Part shown: in pieces, positions 18,493 to 30,232 of the stretch
How the letters are laid out: each line of letters begins with the position of its first letter
Position numbering within the stretch: position 1 is the first letter of the stretch
Assembly (NCBI GenBank): GCA_016702335.1
Contig: JADJEF010000018.1
Span: 1-64,000 of the forward strand
Direction: 5' to 3'
DNA length: 64,000 bases
Source: Rhodocyclaceae bacterium
GTDB taxonomy: Bacteria; Pseudomonadota; Gammaproteobacteria; Burkholderiales; Rhodocyclaceae
Notes under the pieces: model-generated
The model's input: only the letters and a program-made list of their open reading frames with translations
What the model was told of the DNA's origin: nothing
Database searches by the model: none
Made by a program: the position numbers and the translations under genes

Positions 18493-19035
18493 ATGACCAC
18501 ACCCACTGCACTCCCTGCCGATGCTGCCGCCGAGCGCGTTGTGCGCTACTTTCAGGCGCAAGGATTTTCCGGCATTTCCGAGGCGCTGATCATCCGGATA
18601 GCACTGCGAAAAGGCGATCGCGCCCAGGTTGAGGCGATTTTTGAGGAGGCGCTTGAATCCGACAAACTGCCGCCGGTGCACGAGTGCTTTGAAATCTACC
18701 CGGCCGGGCATTACGCCGCCACGCGCAGCTTCGCGCAGGCACGCGCTGCGATTCAGAGTGATTTCGCCGGCAGTTTGCGTATGGAATTGCCGCGCATCTT
18801 TTTTGACCCGGCGCCGGTGTTGGTCGATGACCCGTTTGCCACCGGAACCCGCTACGACGCCATGATCAAGCTGCGCGATAACGCCAACGGCTATGCCTAC
18901 GCGATCTTGCTCAATGATCCGGAATCGTCATTCATGGAATACCTGGGCACGCATCGGGGCAATGACTGGCAGGCCATCATGGGCGACTTCGGCGATATCG
19001 CGACACAGGCGGTTGATCTGCTCGATATCGGCTGA
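18493..19035 (+). CDS. Conserved-looking protein of unknown function, 180 aa
   Basis: I do not recognise a domain. The protein is soluble and acidic and has no signal or membrane segment. The N-terminal third is helical (AAAERVVRYFQAQGF), followed by a mixed region with ELPRIFFDPAPVLVDDPFA and a C-terminal helix (DIATQAVDLLDIG). The start at ATG 18493 has GAAGAAAG upstream. It is divergent from the antiporter and convergent with the ABC-F gene, and stands alone. Confidence 0.65.
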   Translation: MTTPTALPADAAAERVVRYFQAQGFSGISEALIIRIALRKGDRAQVEAIFEEALESDKLPPVHECFEIYPAGHYAATRSFAQARAAIQSDFAGSLRMELPRIFFDPAPVLVDDPFATGTRYDAMIKLRDNANGYAYAILLNDPESSFMEYLGTHRGNDWQAIMGDFGDIATQAVDLLDIG

Positions 19036-19047
19036 GTTGCGCTCAGG

Positions 19048-20987
<1,940 letters not shown>

Positions 20988-20988
<1 letters not shown>

Positions 20989-21551
20989 TACTTGATTAGT
21001 TGGATGGGTGAGGTGTTGCGGTCGGTATGTCCGCGGCGGCCTCCATAGGCCTGCGCCAGGATGGCCATGTCGGCGGCTTCATCACCGCTTAGCGTGACGT
21101 TGGCAATGAAGCCGACCTCGCGCTTCGGGTAGTCGATGGTGGCCGCAACCACCGGTACTTTGGCGTCTATGGCGATACGGTAGAAGCCGGACTTCCAGCC
21201 TTTAGTGAGCTTGCGCGTACCTTCGGGAGCGATAGTGACGAGAAATTCATCGTGCCGGGGAAATTCCTCGACCATGCGCCCGACAAAGCCGGTGCGCTCA
21301 CGACGATTGACGGCAATGCCTCCGAGCGCACGCATTAACGGGCCCCGCCAGCCCTTGAACATGGTGTCTTTGCCGGCCCAGCGCGGAGTAAAGCCGAGCG
21401 CCATGAGCCCGAGCACCGCCCAGGGAAAGTCCCAGTTCGAGGTGTGCGGGTAGGCCACAACCACCGCTTTTTTCGGACGCTCAACCAGATCGAGCAATTT
21501 CCAGCCGCACAGCCATAGCACGCCGCGCGCGAGGCGTTGAGAAAACGTCAT
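20988..21551 (-). CDS. Lysophospholipid acyltransferase-like protein (PlsC family)
   Basis: The protein has 187 aa. The acyltransferase motif is seen as PHTSNWD (HX4D, His at about residue 36), followed by AGKDTMFKGW, GGIAVNRRER and the PEGTR motif at about residue 129. These are the substrate and catalytic blocks of 1-acylglycerol-3-phosphate acyltransferases. It is shorter than PlsC and resembles the short soluble or monotopic members. It lies in a minus-strand operon ybiT, HDOD gene, this gene, yheS, and its stop overlaps the yheS start. A role in phospholipid remodelling is inferred from family. Confidence 0.85.
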
Positions 21552-21593
21552 GACACTCCTTCACGGACGCGCCTCATTGGCGCGCTGTCTTTT

Positions 21594-22796
21594 TTATTGG
21601 ATCATGTGCCGCCATTGTTCCCACTCAAGCTGGCACGACGCGGGGGCGGGAATGGTGGTGGGCACAGTATTGCAGATGAACGGTGAGAGCGAATTGGCCA
21701 CCCTCACGGCTTTCGCCAACGCGTCAAACCATGAGCGCATCTCCGGGTGCTGGCCGCTGATGGCATGACGTATGGTGTCGGGAAACGCAAAGCGCTCAAG
21801 GTAGCGATCAGAGACCTGCGCAATGCGGCAGGGAAAAATCTCGCGGTAGACACGCGCTTTGGTGATCGGGTCGGCGTCTTTACAGCGCTCAAGGTACATG
21901 GTCATCAGATCGGGATAGGTCTCGGCAATCACCAGCCAGCCCATGCCGGCAACCAGACCTGTCGTGAACGCTTCATCCGCCATGCGTGCCGGCAGCTCGA
22001 ATTCTTCCAGCAGGCCACGCATGGCTGCGCCGGTGGCAATGGCGTTCATCCAGTAGGCGCGGTAATCAAACGCGGGGCAGGAACCCTTTTTGTAACGGGC
22101 CATCATCTCGGCGACGAAAACAATGCGCTTGACGAACGAGCTACCGAGGCGGACCACGGCCTGCGGTACTGAGCCGGTTTTTGCGGTGGCGGCGAAGCGG
22201 GCGGCATTGGCCGAATTGATCAGGGCCGATGAGAGCACCGGGTCGGGCTGAATGGCGGTGGCGATGGCCTTGGCATCGCCGTCCTGTGCGGCGGCGTCGA
22301 CCTTTTGAAAGATGGCGCCGGGGGCCGGCAGGCTGCCGTGCGCCTCGATACGATCGAGGAATTCGGCTTCGGTGGGCGTGGTCTCAGTGGCGCGTGGCGC
22401 TTCAAGAATCGCCGAGAGCAACTCGATCACCGCTTCGCCGGTGGCACCTGCGGTCTTGAAGAAGGCTTCGACCGACAGACCTGCAGCAAAGCGCTCGACG
22501 GCCACCTGGCCGTCAGCTTTGGGCACCAGCTCGAAGAAGCGGCCGTAGTTGTCGATGCATGCCCAGCACATCGTGTCGGCGTCGACACTCAGGTCAGCGG
22601 CAATATGGCGCAGTGCGGCGCGTGCGTAATCGGTAATAGGGCGCTTGGGGTCGTGCCGCGGATCGCAGGCCATGGCGACGACGGGGCGCTCTTTCTCGGC
22701 CGCCGGCATGTAGGCGACGAGTATGCCCTTGCCGGGCTCGGCGACGCTGCCGTCGGCGCTGAGCGCGAGCTCGTAGGTCTTTGGTTGGGTGGTCAA
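21594..22796 (-). CDS. HDOD-domain signalling protein
   Basis: The protein has 400 aa. A central HDOD domain at about residues 140-330 begins SLPAPGAIFQKV and contains the helical core with DPVLSSALINSANAA and AVVRLGSSFVKRIVF. The N-terminal 120 residues are of unknown type. HDOD is an HD-related fold that lacks the metal-binding His-Asp pair and acts in protein-protein signalling, often with cyclic-di-GMP or DNA-damage pathways. The start is TTG inside ATTGA, overlapping the ybiT stop, so translation is coupled to ybiT. Confidence 0.85.
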   Translation of the reverse strand: MTTQPKTYELALSADGSVAEPGKGILVAYMPAAEKERPVVAMACDPRHDPKRPITDYARAALRHIAADLSVDADTMCWACIDNYGRFFELVPKADGQVAVERFAAGLSVEAFFKTAGATGEAVIELLSAILEAPRATETTPTEAEFLDRIEAHGSLPAPGAIFQKVDAAAQDGDAKAIATAIQPDPVLSSALINSANAARFAATAKTGSVPQAVVRLGSSFVKRIVFVAEMMARYKKGSCPAFDYRAYWMNAIATGAAMRGLLEEFELPARMADEAFTTGLVAGMGWLVIAETYPDLMTMYLERCKDADPITKARVYREIFPCRIAQVSDRYLERFAFPDTIRHAISGQHPEMRSWFDALAKAVRVANSLSPFICNTVPTTIPAPASCQLEWEQWRHMIQ

Positions 22797-24436
22797 TTCA
22801 ACCCCTGGCTGGCGAGATAGTCTTCATAGTTGCCACGGTAATCGACGATCTGGTGGTCCAGCTTGATGTCGATAATGCGGGTGGCCAGCGACGAGACGAA
22901 CTCGCGGTCGTGCGAGACGAAGATCGCGGTGCCGGTGAATTTATCCAGCGCGGTGTTGAGCGACTCGATCGATTCCATGTCCAGGTGGTTGGTGGGTTCG
23001 TCCATCAGCAGCACGTTATTGCGTAGCAGCATCAGGCGACCGAACATCATGCGCCCCTGTTCGCCGCCCGAGATCACATTGGCCGGCTTCTTGGCATCGT
23101 CACCCGAAAACAGCAGGCGGCCGAGCGTGCCGCGCACCAGGGTGATCGCGTCGTCACCGGCGTAGCCGCCCTCACGCACGTAGCGCGAGATCCAGTCGGT
23201 CAGCGGGGTGGCCTCGGCGAAATCGGCCGCGTGATCTTGCGCGAAAACGCCGGGGCGGGCCTTTTCCGCCCACTTGATGGTGCCGCCCTGCGGCGTGAGC
23301 CCGCCCAGCGCCGGGTTGCCCGTGCCGCCGGCCAGCAGGCGCAGCAGCGTGGTCTTGCCGACGCCGTTTTCACCGATGATGGCGATCTTGTCGCCGGCTT
23401 CAATGCTGGTCGAAAAATTGCTGATGATGGGGGTCTTCGGGTCATAGCCAAAGCGCACATTTTCGAGTTCGACGGCGAGGCGATGCAACTTCTCTTTCTC
23501 GTCGTAGTCGAAGCGTATCCAGGGGTATTGCCGCGAGCTGGGCTTCACATCTTCGGGCTTGATCTTGTCGATCAGCTTCAGGCGCGAGGTGGCCTGTTTG
23601 GCCTTGGATTTGTTGGCCGAGAAACGGCGCACGAAATCCTGCAGGTCGGCGACGCGTTCCTTGGCCTTGGCATTGGATTGCATCTGGCGTTCGCGCGCAA
23701 CGGTCGAGGCTTCCATGAAGTCATCGTAATTGCCGCCATAGACCTTGACCGTGCCGTAGTCGAGATCGGCCATGTGGGTGCACACCTGGTTCAGGAAGTG
23801 CCGGTCATGGCTGATGATGATCATGGTGCTGTTGCGCCCGTTGAGGATGTCTTCGAGCCAGCGAATGGTGTTGATGTCGAGGTTGTTGGTCGGTTCGTCG
23901 AGCAGCAGGATGTCGGGGTTGGCGAACAGTGCCTGCACCAGCAGTACGCGCAGCTTCCAGCCCGGGGCCACCTCGCTCATCGGGCCATTGTGCTTTTCGA
24001 TGGGGATGCCGGCACCCAGCAGCAGTTCGCCGGCGCGGGCCTCGGCGGTGTAGCCGTCGTACTCGGCGAATTTGCCTTCGAGTTCGGCGGCCTTCATGTA
24101 GTCGTCTTCAGTGGCCTCGGGGTTGGCGTAGATAGCGTCGCGCTCACTCATGCACGCCCACATTTCGCTGTGCCCCATGAGCACCACATCGAGCACCCGC
24201 GTGTCTTCATAGGCGAATTGGTCCTGACGCAGAAAAGCCATGCGCTCGCCCGGATCGAGCGAGACGTTACCGGCATTCGATTCAAGCTCGCCGGCCAAAA
24301 TCTTCATGAAGGTGGATTTGCCGGCACCGTTGGCACCGATCAGGCCATAGCGGTTGCCTTCACCGAACTTGACCGAGACGTTTTCAAACAACGGCTTGGC
24401 GCCGAACTGGATGGTAATGTTGGATGCGACGAGCAT
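22793..24436 (-). CDS. ybiT: ABC-F ATPase, YbiT-like
   Basis: The protein has 547 aa. The start MLVASNITIQFG at 24436 aligns with the usual YbiT start; the frame remains open upstream through a dispersed repeat, but that extension is not conserved. Two ABC domains are present with GANGAGKST, LLLDEPTNNLD, GENGVGKTT, SGGEQGRMMFG and LLMDEPTNHLDMES. There are no membrane helices. YbiT is one of the four E. coli ABC-F translation factors that act on the ribosome. First gene of the ybiT-HDOD-acyltransferase-yheS operon. The repeat copy at 24529-24557 lies in its 5' untranslated or promoter region. Confidence 0.93.
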   Translation of the reverse strand: MLVASNITIQFGAKPLFENVSVKFGEGNRYGLIGANGAGKSTFMKILAGELESNAGNVSLDPGERMAFLRQDQFAYEDTRVLDVVLMGHSEMWACMSERDAIYANPEATEDDYMKAAELEGKFAEYDGYTAEARAGELLLGAGIPIEKHNGPMSEVAPGWKLRVLLVQALFANPDILLLDEPTNNLDINTIRWLEDILNGRNSTMIIISHDRHFLNQVCTHMADLDYGTVKVYGGNYDDFMEASTVARERQMQSNAKAKERVADLQDFVRRFSANKSKAKQATSRLKLIDKIKPEDVKPSSRQYPWIRFDYDEKEKLHRLAVELENVRFGYDPKTPIISNFSTSIEAGDKIAIIGENGVGKTTLLRLLAGGTGNPALGGLTPQGGTIKWAEKARPGVFAQDHAADFAEATPLTDWISRYVREGGYAGDDAITLVRGTLGRLLFSGDDAKKPANVISGGEQGRMMFGRLMLLRNNVLLMDEPTNHLDMESIESLNTALDKFTGTAIFVSHDREFVSSLATRIIDIKLDHQIVDYRGNYEDYLASQGLN

Positions 24437-24528
24437 GGAGCGGATACCGGAGTGCTGCCCCGCGTAGGCCAAGGCAGCGCCCTGAAGGGACGTTAAAACG
24501 GGAGGCAGGCATTGTAGCGGCTTCGCGT

Positions 24529-24557
24529 CCGCAAGTCGGCGCTGGCAGCACGGCGAT
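24529..24557 (-). repeat. Dispersed repeat, copy 10 (upstream of ybiT)
   Basis: On the minus strand: ATCGCCGTG, linker CTGCCA, GCGCCGACTTGCGG, the full 29 bp. It is 93 bp before the ybiT ATG. Confidence 0.9.
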
Positions 24558-24681
24558 TGGCGGTGTGTCGTCAAGCGCGGCGCTGCAGGTTCATAAGCAG
24601 CGCAGTGCCGGTGCGTCGGGCGCTGCGCGTTTGCTCCCGTGACCTATCGACGGATATCCCATCGCAAGATCCAGCGGTGGG

Positions 24682-25320
24682 CTAGCTCCGGCTGGCCAAT
24701 ACCGGAAACAGCTGGATCAGGCCGTCGGCCATGACTTCGACCGCAATTGCGGCGAGGATCAGGCCCATCAGGCGGGTCATGACATTGATGCCGGTCTGGC
24801 CGAGAATTCTGCCAATGCGTTCGGACGCCGAGAGCACCACCCAGGTGACCAGGCCAATGATCAGCCCGTAGCCGATGAGGGTGGCGATACCGGTGAAGCC
24901 TTTGGCTTTTTCGGCGTAGATCACCACTGTCGAAATCGCCGCCGGGCCGGTCAGCAAGGGTATGGTCAGCGGCACCACAGCAATGCTGGCCCCGGTCGCT
25001 GCACGATCGGCACCGGCGTCGACGTCCTGGCCTTTTGATTCAGCGGGTTCGGCGTGCAGCATCTGCACCGCGCCCATGATCAGCAGCAGCCCGCCCCCGA
25101 CCTGGAACGAGGCCAGCGAAATGCCGAAAAAGCTCAGCATTTGCAGGCCGAACAATGCGCTGGTGGTGATCACGATGACGACGGTGGTGGCAGCGACATG
25201 GATGGTGCGCCGCCGCTGTGCGGCATCAAACCCGCGGGTGAAGTGGATGAAAAAGGGCACCACGCCAATCGGATTGACGATCGCGAGCAGGGTGATCAGC
25301 GGTTTGAGCAGAGATTCCAT
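24682..25320 (-). CDS. MarC-family integral membrane protein
   Basis: The protein has 212 aa and six hydrophobic helices. The N-terminal MarC signature is present (LLAIVNPIGVVPFF), as is VPLTIPLLTGPAAISTVVI in the centre, which is characteristic. ATG 25320 (MESLLKP) fits family starts better than an ATG 11 codons upstream. Function is unsettled: originally linked to multiple antibiotic resistance, later studies did not support that. Some relatives behave as transporters. Stand-alone gene here. Confidence 0.9.
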   Translation of the reverse strand: MESLLKPLITLLAIVNPIGVVPFFIHFTRGFDAAQRRRTIHVAATTVVIVITTSALFGLQMLSFFGISLASFQVGGGLLLIMGAVQMLHAEPAESKGQDVDAGADRAATGASIAVVPLTIPLLTGPAAISTVVIYAEKAKGFTGIATLIGYGLIIGLVTWVVLSASERIGRILGQTGINVMTRLMGLILAAIAVEVMADGLIQLFPVLASRS

Positions 25321-25394
25321 GAGCGCAGGGGAGTGACCAATGGGATGCCTCACGAGACGAGCGGCGCTACGACACCTTGCCGCGCAGAAGACCC

Positions 25395-26291
25395 TTAGCC
25401 GCCAGAGTTTAGAAGACCTGTCTTGATTCGCACGACGTCCAGGGGAGTCAGCTTTTCCATGCCACTGTCGCTCACGCGATGAATGACGGAAATGACCGCA
25501 TGCTCATGATCCGCGCGCAGTACCTGACCGGAAAGACGGAAGACCGGATCATCGATACTGGTCTGGAACTCCACCTCAACATGCGCGCCCTCAGCCATGG
25601 GGGGCAATTCAGTAGTTTTTCCCCTTGGGATCAAGCGCAGCGACTGCTCGGAAAAATCACAAAGCGTGCAGCGCGCTGGTTCAGCATCGGCGCCTTGATG
25701 CAGGTCGGCGGCCACTTTTGCCGCCACACGAGACTTGCGCCGCTTGTCGGCAATTTCCAAGCTATTCAGTTGGGGCGTTACAAGCACCGTATGCGTGTCT
25801 GCATAGGGCCCTGATGCCAGCGTTTCGCGCCGATCAACCGTGGTGTCGACGGTGGGTATGCCGCGATCCTGAGTTTGTGCCTGCAGTGTGATGGTGTTGC
25901 CGGTGCGGAACTGCCCGGCACGACCAAGCTCGGCGCGCGTGAAGTAATCGAGTTTTTTTTCCAGATCCGAGGTGTCGGGCAGAAGGATTTGAAACGATTT
26001 GAGATCACTTAATCGCACGCGCGTCTTGGGGCCAATACGAAACGCGCTCAGATCCCCGTGCTCGTCGCGTTCGACATCATCAGCCGTATAGATGTACTGC
26101 CCATTCACTCGGTAAGCGATGATGATTGTGGGGAAAACCACCTCGCGCATGAATTCCGGAAAGTAGCTGACCGGGCGTCCAATTTGAAAGTGGTCGCAGA
26201 GCAGGCGCAATTCATCCGCGTCGTACGCTGAGCTTGGCGGGCGATCCTCCTCGTCGGAGGCCCCGAGTTTTTTCCACAATGATTTGAGCAC
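25395..26291 (-). CDS. PilZ-like/YcgR-like protein
   Basis: The protein has 298 aa, soluble, with no signal. The C-terminal half has the PilZ-like arrangement: a basic KRRKSRVAAKV, then CDFSEQSLRLIPRG in the place of the (D/N)xSxxG motif, then a beta-barrel (VEVEFQTSIDDPVFRLSGQVLRAD). The N-terminal half resembles a flagellar-brake type domain. PilZ proteins bind cyclic-di-GMP, usually through RxxxR and DxSxxG. Here the final Gly of the second motif is replaced, so binding is doubtful. Neighbours are ppdK upstream and marC downstream, giving no functional hint. Confidence 0.6.
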   Translation of the reverse strand: MLKSLWKKLGASDEEDRPPSSAYDADELRLLCDHFQIGRPVSYFPEFMREVVFPTIIIAYRVNGQYIYTADDVERDEHGDLSAFRIGPKTRVRLSDLKSFQILLPDTSDLEKKLDYFTRAELGRAGQFRTGNTITLQAQTQDRGIPTVDTTVDRRETLASGPYADTHTVLVTPQLNSLEIADKRRKSRVAAKVAADLHQGADAEPARCTLCDFSEQSLRLIPRGKTTELPPMAEGAHVEVEFQTSIDDPVFRLSGQVLRADHEHAVISVIHRVSDSGMEKLTPLDVVRIKTGLLNSGG

Positions 26292-26365
26292 AAGACGAGT
26301 TTAACCACATTCAACAGTGATGCGGCGTTGCGCGCCGTGCCCAGTCCAAAGCAACGACGCCGATA

Positions 26366-26400
26366 GCAAAATCCCCTGCAGGCCAGGCGAGCCGGGGATT
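26366..26400 (-). terminator. Rho-independent-type terminator after ppdK
   Basis: On the minus strand AATCCCC, a GC-rich loop and GGGGATT form a seven-base stem followed by TTTTGC. It lies 15 bp after the ppdK stop. Confidence 0.6.
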
Positions 26401-26414
26401 CTGCTGGCGCTTTC

Positions 26415-29141
26415 TTAGCCAGCGATAGCTGCCTGGGCCGCCGCCAGCCGCGCAATAGGCACGCGGAAGGGCGAGCAGCTGACGTAATCGAGACCCGCCC
26501 GGTGGAAGAACTCGATCGAGGCCGGGTCGCCGCCGTGTTCGCCGCAGACGCCCACCTCGATGTCCGGCCGTACCGAGCGTCCCTTTTCCACCGCCATCTT
26601 TACCAGCGCGCCGACACCCTTCTGATCAATCGAACGGAACGGGTCGCGTTCGTAGATGCCGTGCTTGACGTAATCGGGCAGGAACTTGCCAGCGTCGTCG
26701 CGCGAGAAGCCCAGGGTCATCTGGGTCAGGTCGTTGGTGCCAAACGAAAAGAACTCCGCCTGCTTGCCGATGCTGTCGGCAATCACCGCCGCGCGCGGCG
26801 TCTCGATCATGGTGCCCAGCAGGTAGTCGATCTTCTCGCCGCGTTCGGCGAACACCTGGTCGGCAGCGGCGCGGATGACTTTAGCCTGGGCGTTGAATTC
26901 GCGCACGGTGCCCACCAGCGGCACCATGATTTCGGCTTTGACATCAATACCCTCGATGCGCACATTGAGCGCCGCTTCGATCATGGCGCGCGCCTGCATT
27001 TCGGTGATCTCGGGGTAGCTGATGCCCAGCCGGCAGCCGCGGTGTCCCATCATGGGGTTGAACTCGTGTAGTTCCTCGACGCGCATCTTGATCTTGCCTA
27101 GCGGCACCTTCATCTCGCCGGCCATGATCTTCTGGTTGGCGTCGTCGTGCGGAATGAACTCATGTAGTGGCGGGTCGAGCAGGCGGATGGTTACGGGCAG
27201 GCCGTTCATGGCGCGGAACAGGCCCTCGAAGTCGCTGCGCTGGATCGGCAGCAGCTTGGCCAGCGCGCGGCGGCGGCCGGCCTCGTCGTCGGCGAGGATC
27301 ATTTCGCGCATCGGGCGGATTCGGTCGCCTTCGAAGAACATGTGCTCGGTGCGACACAGGCCGATGCCGGTGGCACCGAAGTTGCGCGCCACGCGCGCGT
27401 CGTGCGGGGTGTCGGCATTGGCACGCACTTCGAGCGTCTTGTACTTGTCGGTCAGCGCCATCAGTGTGCCGAAGTCGCCCGACAGCTCGGCTTCCTTGGT
27501 CTTGATCTGCCCCTCGAACACTTCGCCCGTCGAGCCATTGAGCGAGAGCCAGTCGCCTTCGCAGTACTCGTGACCATCGACGGTCATGGTGCGTGCCTTG
27601 TAGTCCACATGAATGGCCCCGGCCCCCGAGATGCAACACTTGCCCATGCCGCGCGCGACCACGGCCGCGTGCGAGGTCATGCCGCCGCGGCAGGTGAGAA
27701 TGCCTTTGGCCACGCTCATGCCGCGCAGGTCTTCGGGCGAGGTTTCCAGACGCACCAGAATCACGTCTTTGCCCTTCTTGACCCACTCTTCGGCTTCGTC
27801 GGCGAAGAAGACGATCTGGCCGGTGGCAGCGCCGGGTGAAGCGGGCAGGCCGCGGGCGATCACTTTGGCCGCCTTGGCGGCGGCGACGTCAAAGATCGGA
27901 TGCAGCAGGTCGTTCAGTCGCTCGGGCGAGACGCGCTGCAGGGCAGTTTTTTCGTCGATCATCTTTTGCTGCAGCATTTCCATGGCGATACGCACCATGG
28001 CCGCGCCGGTGCGCTTGCCATTACGCGTTTGCAGCATCCAGAGTTTGCCTTCCTGGATGGTGAATTCCATGTCCTGCATGTCGGCGTAGTGGTTTTCGAG
28101 CTGGGTCTCGGCCTTGATCAGTTGCTGGTAGATCTCGGGCATGAGTTCCTCGAGTGAGGGGAAGTCGCGCTGGCGCGTCTTTTCATCGACCATGGCCAGT
28201 TGTGCCCAACGCTGCGAGCCGATTTTGGTGATTTGCTGCGGGGTACGCACCCCGGCGACCACGTCTTCGCCCTGAGCATTGATGAGGAACTCGCCATTGA
28301 ACAGGTCTTCACCGGTGCCGGCATCGCGCGAGAAGCACACGCCGGTGGCGCTGCTGTCGCCCAGATTGCCGAACACCATGGCCTGCACATTGACCGCCGT
28401 ACCCCACGACTCGGGAATTTCGTTGAGCTCGCGATAGACCTTGGCACGGTCGTTGTTCCAGCTTTCGAAGACCGCAAAGATGGCACCCCAGAGCTGCTCC
28501 CACGGGTCGGTGGGGAAGTCGCGGCCGATGCGCGCACGGATCAGGGCCTTGAAGCGCTGCACCAGTTCCTTGAGGTCGTCGGTATCCAACTCGGTATCGA
28601 GCTTGACGCCACGCTTTTCCTTGACCATGTCGATGATCACCTCGAACGGGTCGTGATCTTCCTTTGAGACCGGCTTGAGCCCCATCACCACATCGCCGTA
28701 CATCTGCACGAAGCGGCGGTAGCTGTCCCACGCGAAGCGGGCATTGTTGGCCTTGCGCGCAAGGCCTTCCACGGCCTCGTCATTGAGCCCGAGATTGAGA
28801 ATGGTATCCATCATGCCCGGCATGGAGGCGCGGGCGCCGGAGCGTACCGAGATGAGCAGCGGATCGTCGGCGTTGCCGAACTTCTTGCCCATCTCGCCTT
28901 CGACAAAGGCGATGCCATCAAGCACCTGTTGCTGGATGGCGTTCAGCAAAATGTCATGCCCCTGCTGGGTATAAACGGTGCAGGCCTCGGTGCTGATGGT
29001 GAAGCCCGAAGGCACGGTAATGCCCAGCCGGCACATCTCGGCAAGGTTTGCACCTTTGCCCCCGAGCAGGTTTTTCATGTCTGCCGCACCTTCCGTGCGT
29101 GCTGCGCCAAAGAGATAAACGTACTTGTTTCCGCTAGTCAT
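26415..29141 (-). CDS. ppdK: Pyruvate, phosphate dikinase
   Basis: The protein has 908 aa. It interconverts pyruvate, ATP and Pi with PEP, AMP and PPi, so it can feed gluconeogenesis or work glycolytically with PPi. Three domains are visible: an N-terminal ATP-grasp (GGKGANLAEM, then FTISTEACT), a central phospho-His domain with GGMTSHAAVVARGMGKCC (His at about residue 491), and a C-terminal PEP/pyruvate barrel with LGISYPEITEMQARAM and the catalytic Cys in GVCGEHGGDP (about 863). The length is slightly above the usual 875-900. Monocistronic, with a terminator behind it. No regulatory PPDK kinase gene is in the window. Confidence 0.96.
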   Translation of the reverse strand: MTSGNKYVYLFGAARTEGAADMKNLLGGKGANLAEMCRLGITVPSGFTISTEACTVYTQQGHDILLNAIQQQVLDGIAFVEGEMGKKFGNADDPLLISVRSGARASMPGMMDTILNLGLNDEAVEGLARKANNARFAWDSYRRFVQMYGDVVMGLKPVSKEDHDPFEVIIDMVKEKRGVKLDTELDTDDLKELVQRFKALIRARIGRDFPTDPWEQLWGAIFAVFESWNNDRAKVYRELNEIPESWGTAVNVQAMVFGNLGDSSATGVCFSRDAGTGEDLFNGEFLINAQGEDVVAGVRTPQQITKIGSQRWAQLAMVDEKTRQRDFPSLEELMPEIYQQLIKAETQLENHYADMQDMEFTIQEGKLWMLQTRNGKRTGAAMVRIAMEMLQQKMIDEKTALQRVSPERLNDLLHPIFDVAAAKAAKVIARGLPASPGAATGQIVFFADEAEEWVKKGKDVILVRLETSPEDLRGMSVAKGILTCRGGMTSHAAVVARGMGKCCISGAGAIHVDYKARTMTVDGHEYCEGDWLSLNGSTGEVFEGQIKTKEAELSGDFGTLMALTDKYKTLEVRANADTPHDARVARNFGATGIGLCRTEHMFFEGDRIRPMREMILADDEAGRRRALAKLLPIQRSDFEGLFRAMNGLPVTIRLLDPPLHEFIPHDDANQKIMAGEMKVPLGKIKMRVEELHEFNPMMGHRGCRLGISYPEITEMQARAMIEAALNVRIEGIDVKAEIMVPLVGTVREFNAQAKVIRAAADQVFAERGEKIDYLLGTMIETPRAAVIADSIGKQAEFFSFGTNDLTQMTLGFSRDDAGKFLPDYVKHGIYERDPFRSIDQKGVGALVKMAVEKGRSVRPDIEVGVCGEHGGDPASIEFFHRAGLDYVSCSPFRVPIARLAAAQAAIAG

Positions 29142-29333
29142 GACTTGCTCCGTGATTTGAAAGGATGGAACTTTGATCTTGCGAGCAACTTCGGTGGCTG
29201 TTGCTGATCCAGATCAATAGTGGTGCTCGCGCGAGCTGCACCGGGAAATGCGCCGGCTGGCGGGCTATCGGCTGAGCGCGGCGGCGCGCCGGGCGAGATG
29301 ATGAAGGCGCTCGGACAGCGCTATGTGCAGTAA

Positions 29334-29781
29334 GTCAATCGCACCTACCCGAATGGCCGACCGGCTGACAAATCGCTGAAGAAAATCAAAGCGAGGCTGA
29401 CGGAATTGACGGGGCGAAACCTGACCGCCATCCCTTTGGGCGACGTGGTGGGGAATGTGAATCGCAGCCTCAGAGGCTGGGCGAACTACTTCCACTACCG
29501 AAACTCAAGTCAGACGATGAGCAAAGTTAGGCAACATGCGGAAGACCGGCTGCGAACGCACTTGATGAAGCGCCACAAGGTCATCAACAGGAAAGCGGCG
29601 TTATGTCGACTCGCTCGTCGAGATATCTATGAGCGCTACGGGCTACACAAGATTTCCGGAACAGCCGGCTGGAACTCGGCGCATGCCTCGGCATGAAGAA
29701 CATCGGAAAGCCGTGTGCGGGAGAACCGCATGCACGGTTTGATGAGGGAGGGCGGGCGAAAGCCTGTTCTCTGCTCTACCT
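29334..29781 (+). mobile_element. 3' remnant of a group II intron with maturase C-terminus
   Basis: A frame from about 29334 to 29696 reads RTYPNGRPADKSLKKIKARL, LRGWANYFHYRNSS and LARRDIYERYGLHKI, the X/maturase domain end of group II intron reverse transcriptases. It is followed by a recognisable domain V and a domain VI-like stem ending near 29781. The reverse transcriptase part, domains I-IV and the 5' splice site are missing, so it is immobile alone. It begins about 190 bp upstream of ppdK, which points the other way. Confidence 0.82.
29707..29740 (+). ncRNA. Group II intron domain V
   Basis: AAAGCCGTGTGCGG, a GAGA loop region and ACCGCATGCACGGTTT fold into the 34-nt domain V hairpin with the AGC-type catalytic triad near the base. 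Pattern matches bacterial group II introns. Confidence 0.8.
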
Positions 29782-29918
29782 GAGTTTTCTCTCTGAGGTT
29801 TCTCTAGAAAGCGGATGATGGGCGCGGCCAAGGAGGAGATCGGCGAAGTCGGCGGTGCCGTTGCGATAGTTTGCAAGGCCAGGATGCCCAGATTGGCGAT
29901 ACGGCGATTGCACATCGC

Positions 29919-29946
29919 TTGCAATACACATCCACATATGTATGAT
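29919..29946 (+). promoter_or_regulatory. Probable promoter/operator of the BrnT/BrnA pair
   Basis: TTGCAA and TATGAT are 16 bp apart. ATACA and TGTAT halves form a dyad over the -10 region. If used, transcription would start at or next to the brnT ATG at 29954, giving an almost leaderless message. Confidence 0.45.
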
Positions 29947-29953
29947 TGTGAAC

Positions 29954-30232
29954 ATGCGCTGCACATGGGATGAAGCCAAACGCGAAAGCAACTTGCAAAA
30001 GCACGGGCTGGATTTTGCCGATGCGGAAAAAGTCTTCGCCCAGCCGGTCGTTCTGTTCGAGGATACCCGCGCCGACTACGGCGAGCAGCGCATGATTGGC
30101 ATCGGCCTCCTGGATTTCCTGGTGGTGCTGATCGTTCATGTCGAATCGGACGGGGAAATTCGTATCATTTCGATGCGCAAGGCGGACAGTGATGAAACAG
30201 ACCTCTACTACAAAAATGCCGGATATTTCTAA
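29954..30232 (+). CDS. brnT: BrnT-family ribonuclease toxin
   Basis: The protein has 92 aa. The BrnT pattern is clear: CTWDEAKRESNLQKHGLDF at the start, the acidic FEDTRADYGEQR centre and RIISMRKADSDETDLYY near the end. BrnT has a RelE-like fold and cleaves RNA, halting growth. Its 3' end overlaps the antitoxin start by 41 bp, the usual toxin-first order for this family. ATG 29954 fits the family start (M-x-x-x-WDE) better than ATG 29942. Confidence 0.9.
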   Translation: MRCTWDEAKRESNLQKHGLDFADAEKVFAQPVVLFEDTRADYGEQRMIGIGLLDFLVVLIVHVESDGEIRIISMRKADSDETDLYYKNAGYF